A DNA stretch of 64,000 nt, taken from the NCBI GenBank assembly GCA_964019335.1, contig OZ025675.1:62001-126000 (forward strand). Direction: 5' to 3'. The notes below the pieces were generated by a model. It was not told the DNA's origin and did no database searches. It was given only the letters and a program-made list of their open reading frames with translations. The position numbers and the translations under genes are program-made. The DNA comes from Diplonema japonicum (lineage: Eukaryota > Euglenozoa > Diplonemea > Diplonemida > Diplonemidae). This document shows, piece after piece, positions 57,757 through 64,000 of the stretch (the first letter of the stretch is position 1; each line of letters opens with the position of its first letter).

Positions 57757-58212
57757 AAAATCTCAGTATTTCTTGTTTACGACACCGAAAGGGGGGGGGG
57801 AACTAAAAACAATAATAATCATAAGAATTGCAGATTTTGTTCTTCATATTCGTAGGGATTGGCAGAACCGTAGCCCTAGAACCCGGAGAGTAGCAAACCT
57901 TTTGTTGAGGTTGGAAATATGCTACCGAAGAAATTGGCATTCTTTCCTGCAACAACGGTAAGTAATCTTAAGATTTGAGATGTAGAATAAGAGAGAAAGC
58001 AGCAAACTGCCGCAGTTTGAAGTGAGCTGGCATGAAAACGATCAAATAGCATATAGCCGCGTTATTCCAAGTCTTAAGCCTTTGGGGCAATTGGATCAAT
58101 TAAAACAAACAAGAAAAGGGTCTATTTACCTAATGAAGTTTAAGACCTTTGGAAGAACGCGGGATATCTTCTTTCTTTGAAGTTCACACAGAATACGCAT
58201 CATGTGGAAAAT
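57757..58212. repeat. Duplicated 5' flank of the AC11 subtype, copy 2
   Basis: The same ordered blocks as at 52205-52600, with G runs expanded ('gaaagggggggggg'). It lies 5' of AC13 but is pushed away by about 550 bases that include a retroelement fragment. Confidence 0.7.
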
Positions 58213-58310
58213 ACTGAACAAGAGAAGAAGTTGAAGAGAAACAAAAAGAAGTTAAACAAAAGAAATACTAGACATCTATCATCCATCAGTTGGTGGAGCT
58301 TAGCAGGTGA

Positions 58311-60461
58311 TTAGTAAGGTGAACCAACAAGACACTCGTTTCCTACTATGATGGAGTCGAAGGCCCGTACCCTCGCCTCATAAACATTCAGCCCCAAACC
58401 TGTCACAGCAGCCTCCGCATGAAGCTCGAACCGAACACCGTCCATCGCACACAGTTCCTCAGCCACGCTCCCATACAGGCAGAACACATCATCCTTCACT
58501 CCCAATGAGCACAGCGACCCTGCCACATCCACACACCTACCTAAGACTGTCACGAACTTCTGCATTCTCCCCCCGACTGTCCCATGCTTCACCTCACTGT
58601 TCGACAGCCCGATGTGAAGCTTAGCCATCTGCTCTGCAGTCACCCTTTGGAGAGTGACGACGAAGGAGAGGGAGTTCTCGATGTGTGTGGGGCAGGGACG
58701 GGAGGTGTTCCACCCAACAGCAACCCTGCTGCCCTGAACAGAGATGAGGACCCCATGTGACCTCTCAGTGCACATCATCACCTTCGCAAGTGTGTCGTTC
58801 ACAACGAGTGAAGTCTCCGCAGCATCGCACTCATCGGGAAGCCTCATGTCCAGCAGGCCCACGCTTGCTGAGGATGACGACAGAATCCCTAATTCGTGTG
58901 TGCTGTGCTGTGTTTCCGAAAGCCTCCTGCTGGCTGCTTGGACAAGGCGCCTGTCCCCCCTGCTGAGGAGGAGCTGTGACTCAATGAAAGGTACCCTGCC
59001 AGAGAGAGTGTTAGAAAGAAGGATGAAGGGATGCAAAGAGTCAGACACACCCTTCAGCCGCACCTCACCCATTGGTATCACAACAGCCCTTGACAAGTAT
59101 TCTTCAACCAGATCCATGACTTGTTCAGTGACAGCAACAGCACCCCCAACACAGGCCCCTTCCATCCGAGCCGCCTTGTTCACAGTGTTCCCGAAGTAGT
59201 CGTACCTGCTTGTCAAGGTGTTCATCTGCACATCAACCTCACCAAAGTGAACACCGATCCGAACACGAAGCCCACACCAAGGACCGTCGTTATTCCAAGC
59301 ACAGTGGTCAAGGAGGAGAAGCTCCTGTGGCCACACACTTTTCACGAGCCCCTCCTGAACAGACAGAGAAAAGGAGACAGCATCAGAAGGGTCCTCAAAG
59401 GCCACCATGAAGGAGTCCCCAATGGTCTTCACCTCATAGCCGTTGTGCTCAGAAAGACACTCCCGCATCACATTGTTGTGAACCTTCAGACCCTCCCTCA
59501 TCCCCTCAGGGCAGGCCTCCCATGTTGCCGTCGATCCTTGGATGTCGGTGAAGACAAGGGCCGCCCTGCCTGAGTCGAGTCCAGGTGCGGAGACCTCTCT
59601 TAAGTGCTCACCAGAGTGCTGAAGCTCATCAAAGACAGCACCAGGGATGTAAGGGCGGTAGACATGGAGGTTTGACAGGATATTACTGAAGGCATTGTGG
59701 AGGGGAGGGGGAAGGGGGGAAGTATCAAGAGCTTCTTTTGCTTGAGCGAGGTCGAAGCGGGAGAGGGTCTCAGCAATGTTCTTAGCAGCAAGGATAACAT
59801 TCTCCATCTTTTCATGCTCCTCGTAAAGACGGCTGGCGAAACCACGGGTGAAGTAGAAGTCAAGCAGGAAGATATTAACCCGAGCAGAAAAGTAAAGCGC
59901 GGTGGAGGAGAGGAAGTCCCTGGAACACGGGAGCTCAGTGCAGTTGACAGCCTCACGGCGTTCCTCCTGCGAAGGGAGGAAGGAGAAGTCATAGAAGCCA
60001 AATCGGAAAGTGGATTCGATGGCGGTGGTGGTGAACCACAGGAGCGTAATGATGATGATGTTCCGCGTGACGTGTGACGGCAGCCGGAGGACGAGCGCGA
60101 TGTCTAAGAGAACGACGACACTAGACCACATCTGCGGTACAAAGACAGGGATGGCACCATAGTCAGTGAGGAGCACGCTCAACATTCCCCCGTAGAGCTG
60201 GATCTCTGCAAGGCCGTCCCGCACCTTCCTTTCGTACAGCAGCTGGAGGACCACCACAGCGCTCACGACGAACCCCGGCACTGCCATCAGCTGACGGATA
60301 TCCCCATACTTGTAGTTGACACTGAAGGCATAGCCATACACAATTGTCGCAGCCACTCCGGCGAACAGTAGTACCTTCTTCTTGAACAATGTCTGCGGGC
60401 TGTCGCCTGGCATCTCGATGCGTCTCCGCACGTATGCCATCATACTGGAGTAGAGGCCCAT
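58311..60461 (-). CDS. AC14: six-helix membrane adenylate cyclase, 716 aa
   Basis: The start 'MGLYSSMMAYVRRRIEMPGD' at 60459-60461 is chosen. The frame is open 102 codons further, but that part is Phe/Lys low-complexity translation of T and A runs and includes a TTTCATTCAG acceptor-like site (AG at 60532-60533). The membrane part shares 'VVLLDIALVLRLPSHVTRNI' with AC5 and AC6; loop 'VNCTELPCSRD'. The linker reads 'AAKNIAETL' (Lys for Glu) and 'LAQAKEALDTS'. C1 is complete with 'LTSRYDYFGN', as in AC9. The linker and C2 are also AC9-like. It is the first gene of the array in transcription order within this window. Confidence 0.92.
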   Translation of the reverse strand: MGLYSSMMAYVRRRIEMPGDSPQTLFKKKVLLFAGVAATIVYGYAFSVNYKYGDIRQLMAVPGFVVSAVVVLQLLYERKVRDGLAEIQLYGGMLSVLLTDYGAIPVFVPQMWSSVVVLLDIALVLRLPSHVTRNIIIITLLWFTTTAIESTFRFGFYDFSFLPSQEERREAVNCTELPCSRDFLSSTALYFSARVNIFLLDFYFTRGFASRLYEEHEKMENVILAAKNIAETLSRFDLAQAKEALDTSPLPPPLHNAFSNILSNLHVYRPYIPGAVFDELQHSGEHLREVSAPGLDSGRAALVFTDIQGSTATWEACPEGMREGLKVHNNVMRECLSEHNGYEVKTIGDSFMVAFEDPSDAVSFSLSVQEGLVKSVWPQELLLLDHCAWNNDGPWCGLRVRIGVHFGEVDVQMNTLTSRYDYFGNTVNKAARMEGACVGGAVAVTEQVMDLVEEYLSRAVVIPMGEVRLKGVSDSLHPFILLSNTLSGRVPFIESQLLLSRGDRRLVQAASRRLSETQHSTHELGILSSSSASVGLLDMRLPDECDAAETSLVVNDTLAKVMMCTERSHGVLISVQGSRVAVGWNTSRPCPTHIENSLSFVVTLQRVTAEQMAKLHIGLSNSEVKHGTVGGRMQKFVTVLGRCVDVAGSLCSLGVKDDVFCLYGSVAEELCAMDGVRFELHAEAAVTGLGLNVYEARVRAFDSIIVGNECLVGSPY

Positions 60462-60530
60462 TTGTTGTGTTCTGTGTGATCCTTTTTCTTTCTTTTTTTC
60501 TTTTTCTGTTTGTTGTAAGGAAACAAGAAA

Positions 60531-60554
60531 TCTGAATGAAAAAAAAAAAAAAAA
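60531..60554 (-). promoter_or_regulatory. Likely splice acceptor of AC14
   Basis: The minus strand shows a T run of about 15, CATTCAG, then an A-rich 70-base leader and the ATG at 60461. The pattern parallels AC1. Confidence 0.4.
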
Positions 60555-60767
60555 GAATGAGATATAAAAAAAAAAAGAAGAATTAAAAAAAAAAAATAAT
60601 TTCTTTTTTATTTTCTTTTTTTTTTTCGGTCGAAGAAAAAGGTATTTTTTGTCATGCAGGGAAAATAAAAAACTTAAAAAAAAGGGGGGGGGTTGAAAGA
60701 AAATGTTGGTATTTCTTTTTATATTCTTAGGCCGGTGGTGCTCTCTGTTTGTGTGCAAAATGATCAC

Positions 60768-61472
60768 AAACCTTTTTCCTAAAAAAAGAAAAATAAATAA
60801 ATAAAGAGATTATTATTTGCAACGCATAACGTTCCAAGGTAACAGTTGCTGCTTAGAAAATGAAAGGAAAAAAAAAAAAGAAATATTGTAATGAAGTGGA
60901 AAGAAATTCAAAGTCTTGCGGAAGATTCCCCTGTGTTATGCGAAAGGGATGAAGAAGAATATATGTCTGTTACCATGACGCTGCTTCTTACTTCTTGGAA
61001 AGCACATCGAGGGGGAGGGGGGAAGGTAAAGACTAGCACACTTTAAGAAAAAAAGAGGGAAATGACACTTATTCTTTTTATTTCTTTCTTTCTTTCTTTT
61101 TCTTCTAGAAACGCGTTTTTCTTTTGCACCCTTTTTTGACCCCCCCCCAACCTTTTCCAGCTAGACTCGGTATTTCCGACAACTTCAGATCGGCGTTGAC
61201 TGAAAGCTATCTAACCGGATACCTTGAATTTCCTCTTTTTCATGACCTTTGACGGGTTCATTTATTAACATCTAGTTTCGTTTTGGACCTCCAGGGCACT
61301 TGTGGCACGAAAAGGTGCCAATATAGAAAAGAGAAAATCATGGCTGTTGTTTTGGACACGTCAAAAGACCCCCTTCTTGCAAGAAAAAAAGAAAAAGGAG
61401 AAAGAAGAAAAAAAAAAAAAAGTCAGTTTTTAGCATTGATTTTTTTTCACACGGTATAAATTCTGTGCTGGC
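60768..61472. other. Gene-free stretch upstream of AC14
   Basis: A- and T-rich low-complexity DNA. 61447-61470 has 'cacacggtataaattctgtg', a small family D-like piece. No gene is seen. Confidence 0.45.
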
Positions 61473-61601
61473 CTATCGTAGCTGTGACAACCACTGCAGC
61501 AGCGGGTTCAGGTACCTGGAACGGGGCATCTCCTTCTCCACATTGCGCACCCACGACAGCGGCTGTGTCCCGATGTCGTCTATCTCCAGACGCGAAGACA
61601 T
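61473..61601 (-). pseudogene. Possible short gene fragment, 42 codons
   Basis: In a sea of A/T runs this block has GC-rich third positions and an open frame starting 'MSSRLEIDDIGTQPLSWVRN' and ending 'LLQWLSQLR'. The piece 'MPRSRYLNPLLQWLSQL' loosely recalls 'FFPRYSYLREAQHWLEEM' at the C-terminus of the ankyrin protein. It may be the tail of a lost relative, or chance. Confidence 0.3.
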
Positions 61602-61814
61602 GTCCGCTCAGAAGAGGGGGAAAAAAAAAGGGGGGGAAAAAAAGAAAACAAGAAAAAAGTCGAAAACTCACTTTGGTACCCAAAAAAAAAAAGCCGAAAA
61701 ATTCGCTTAATCCCAAAAAAAAAAAAAAAAGTGCTTTTTCTTTTTTTTTTTTTTTGGGCTTCTTGGGTTCCTAGTTGAAGGTAGGCGCTCTCCTTGGGTA
61801 TCAAGGACTTGGCA

Positions 61815-61895
61815 GTTTGTTGTGGCACCCTGCACAAGCACTATCTACTTGATGGGGGGGCGCACCTCGGCAGAGCTGTATTTCGACAGGGGAGG
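61815..61895. repeat. Family A repeat, short copy
   Basis: 'tgttgtggcaccctgcacaa', 'gcactatctacttgatgggg' and 'gcgcacctcggcagagctgt' match the first third of the copy at 5440. 61900-62590 beyond it shows no gene. Confidence 0.55.
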
Positions 61896-62592
61896 GGGAC
61901 AAGAGCGAAGAAAAGACTGCCAGAAAGGAGTTGTGCGTGATGCTCTGCACAGGTCTTAACAGGAAGGGGGGTGAGGGAAGATAATCGAGTGAACTGTTAG
62001 CCCGCCCGACATGCAAATCTTCTTTTTGGTTCAAAAGATATATACGCCGCCTGGCGTACGAGCAACCTGATTGAGAATTCTTAAAAAATTCTTCGCTGCC
62101 CGTTCAGCAAACCCCATAAATAAAAGGGAAGAGTTCTTTTAAGGTAGACGTATATCGGTTATAGGCCGTCAACGTGCAGCCATGAATAAACAATGACAAA
62201 TAGGTTGGCGATACCACAGACTAAATAAAGGGAGCCAAAACCCCGGATAACTAATTATGGATACATTTTTCTTTTTTGTTCTTTTTTTTCTTCTTTCTTG
62301 TTAAAGGAACGACGAGAGCTTTCCTACGTGTCTGCCATTTCTTACTTTTTTTTCTGTTTTTTTTTTTCGTTCATATGAGCTCGTCCGGAAAAGAAAAGAA
62401 AAAAAGAAAAAAAAAGTCCATACTCCAAAATCTTCTTGTTGCACTCGCCGTTCTTTGGCAGACAGGGGGGCGTCTCCTTGGCTAAAAGCCTCTGACCAAC
62501 AGAAACTAAGAAAAAGAAAAGAAAATGCGAAAATCTGTTTGAACCGCATTACTTGGATAGCAACTACAGTACATCAGTTTTGTAAGAGGGGG

Positions 62593-63169
62593 GGGCTATG
62601 CTGGCATGGAAACGCGTTTCCATGCATTTTTTGAAAAAAAGGGAAACGGATACGGAAACGGAAACGTTAAGGAAGCCGTTTCCATAAGAATTTTGAAAAG
62701 TATGGAAACGGAAACGGCTTTTGCCATTTTTCAGTTTTTCGCTAAGCCCTTAAAAAACTCTAACCACCCCAAAAGTGCCCACAAATCGTTCAAACCCCCG
62801 TTTCCCCATCTGGGGCCCCCATTTGGTACAAATCAAGTGTAATCCTCTATAACGTTATAAAGGGATTAATAGGATTACACTAGATTTGGAACCAAACGGG
62901 GCCCCAGAAATTAGAACATAATCATGGGCACTTTTGGGGTGGTTAGAGTCTTTTTAAGGGCTCAAAAAGCCCTTTAGCGAAAAATGGCAAAAAATGACCC
63001 CTTAAGACCCCCCCCCCCCCCCCCCCCCCCCAGGGCTATGTTGGCAAGAAACGGGAAACGTTTCCGTATCCGTTTCCTTATTTTTCAGATACTTAAAAGG
63101 AAACGCGTTTCCTTCTTAGAGGAAACCTGTTCCCTTCTTAAGGAAACGTTTCCGCTTATTTTCAAAAAA
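62593..63169. mobile_element. Composite of family F (F3), fold-back E3, 24-C run and family F (F4)
   Basis: 62593-62718 is an F copy truncated at its right ('gggctatgctggcatggaaa', then GGAAACG repeats). 62719-63031 is E3, which here is one long inverted repeat: the arms around 'ataacgttat' both contain 'accaccccaaaagtgccca' and 'ggggccccc'-type blocks and read outwards to the same 'ttgccatttttc'. It closes in a run of 24 C (63008-63031). 63032-63169 is another F copy ('agggctatgttggcaagaaa') whose right end is lost. The E-polyC-F order equals that at 34651-35146. Confidence 0.7.
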
Positions 63170-63363
63170 AAGGGGGGGGTCCGGCACGTACAAACAACGG
63201 CCAGTTCCTCTTTTTATGATCCTGGGCACTTCTGGGCCGAAAACCATGGGGGAAGGGGGGGGGGGGGGAAGAAAACCTTTGTACCAAGCAAAAAAAAAGT
63301 TAAAACCCTAGCGCGTTGTAAAGAGGAACCGGACTGTTGTTTGTACATGCCGGTTAAAAGCTT

Positions 63364-64000
63364 TTAACCCATAAAGGACAGGAGCTGAATATTCAGCTAA
63401 AGAAAAACTTTTAAATTCTGCTAAGGCATTTTTAGTGCTCTGCATGCCCACTCTTTAAAGAGGGGCCTTATTGCGCGACTTTTTTTATACTGAATGCTAT
63501 ATCGCCCGTAAATTTTTGCATCCAAACTGCAAGGGGAGAAAAAAAATAGTGGCACAGACATTGTTTTTTTACACCCCATAAGGAGTAGTGCCGAAAGCAC
63601 TTCTGAAGAAGGGCCAGTGTCACCGGATGATGGGGATATCCCGGATATGGAATGGGATGACAAAATCGAGAAGGTGGGGAGGAACATATTTCGCAAGGTG
63701 CCAGGTCCAAGTGTACCAGTAGTGGTTCTCAACGGGCTGGAGGTTTTTCCTTTGTTTTTGATAGGGTGGCCCTCCAGCAAGGGGCTTGTCCTGTACTTTG
63801 AGTTGTTTTTCACTCCTGCGGCTCTAAAAGGCTATCGTGGGGTGGGCAGCAAGCCATTCGAGTGGTATAGAGGCCTTTGGATACTTACAGGGCTCATAAT
63901 CAAGACAGATATCAAGGTCTACTGGGCATAGGATGAACTCACAGATACCCCATATTCACAATATTTCAGAACGGTAATGGAAAGAAACAGGCTCCTAAAA
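63364..64000. mobile_element. Second piggyBac-type element, left part (runs off the window)
   Basis: TTAA (63364-63367) is followed by 'cccataaaggacaggagctg', which parallels the left end of the first element ('ccattaaaggacgaagcgct'). A 16-bp perfect palindrome, 'agctgaatattcagct' (63383-63398), occupies the same place as the palindrome of the first element. The transposase reads rightwards from about 63540. The sequence differs enough to be a separate subfamily. Confidence 0.75.
63540..64000 (+). pseudogene. piggyBac transposase, N-terminal part with an in-frame TAG
   Basis: The frame reads an acidic stretch ('STSEEGPVSPDDGDIPDMEW'; first in-frame ATG 63647-63649), 'GRNIFRKVPGPSVPVV', 'LYFELFFTPAALKGY' and 'WYRGLWILTGLIIKTDIKVYW', which match the conserved entry domain of piggyBac transposases. 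TAG at 63929-63931 interrupts it, and the same frame then continues 'DELTDTPYSQYFRTVMERNR', as expected for the family. The catalytic core lies beyond the window. It is dead by nonsense mutation unless TAG is read through in this organism. Confidence 0.75.

Noticed and set aside
3087-60461. Guanylate rather than adenylate cyclase specificity
   Set aside because: The base-recognition positions read Lys ('EVKTIGD') and Asp ('YDYFG'), the ATP-type pair, in the complete copies.
60462-60767. 102-residue N-terminal extension of AC14
   Set aside because: Phe and Lys low-complexity translation of T and A runs containing a likely splice acceptor; no other member has it.

Overview
The window looks like nuclear DNA of a free-living or otherwise gene-rich protist. 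It carries long uninterrupted reading frames with no visible introns, a full-length ABCA-type transporter, a ubiquitin-like/ankyrin protein, a tRNA-Lys-like sequence with eukaryotic A and B boxes, piggyBac elements and non-LTR retroelement fragments. Every host gene recognised is on the minus strand. Several start codons lie just downstream of a pyrimidine tract followed by AG. One-strand gene order, lack of introns and likely trans-splice acceptors fit a euglenozoan, perhaps a kinetoplastid or bodonid; this is inference, and another trans-splicing protist is possible.

The dominant feature is a dispersed tandem array of membrane adenylate cyclases, numbered here AC1 to AC14 by rising coordinate: AC1 (cut by the left edge), AC2 to AC12, AC13 (a pseudogene) and AC14. 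Most are about 700-745 residues: six membrane segments, a coiled or HAMP-like linker ending in a 'YRPYIP' motif, a complete class III cyclase domain (C1), a variable serine-rich linker, and a second, degenerate cyclase-like domain (C2). AC7 and AC8 replace the six-helix block with a large extracellular sensor held between two membrane helices. The 3' two thirds of the genes are nearly interchangeable and clearly mosaic, while the membrane or sensor parts differ. The family therefore looks like one signalling output (cAMP) wired to many membrane inputs and homogenised by recombination.

Layout: 1-5.3 kb AC1, a retroelement 3' fragment, AC2. 5.4-9.2 kb repeats, tRNA-Lys-like, decayed non-LTR retroelement. 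9.2-11.5 kb AC3. 11.8-14.05 kb a complete-ended but decayed piggyBac element with TTAA duplications, inserted into another repeat. 15-34 kb AC4 to AC9, with DNA-element relics at 23.8-24.8 kb. 34-38.4 kb a gene-free repeat-rich block. 38.4-40.5 kb AC10. 41.8-49 kb an ABCA transporter and a Ubl-ankyrin protein. 50-60.5 kb AC11, AC12, AC13 pseudogene, AC14. 60.5-64 kb gene-poor repeats ending in the left half of a second piggyBac element.

Intergenic DNA is full of short interspersed repeats. I define families A to K from copies compared by eye; several have terminal inverted repeats and look like non-autonomous DNA transposons, often bounded by runs of G or C.
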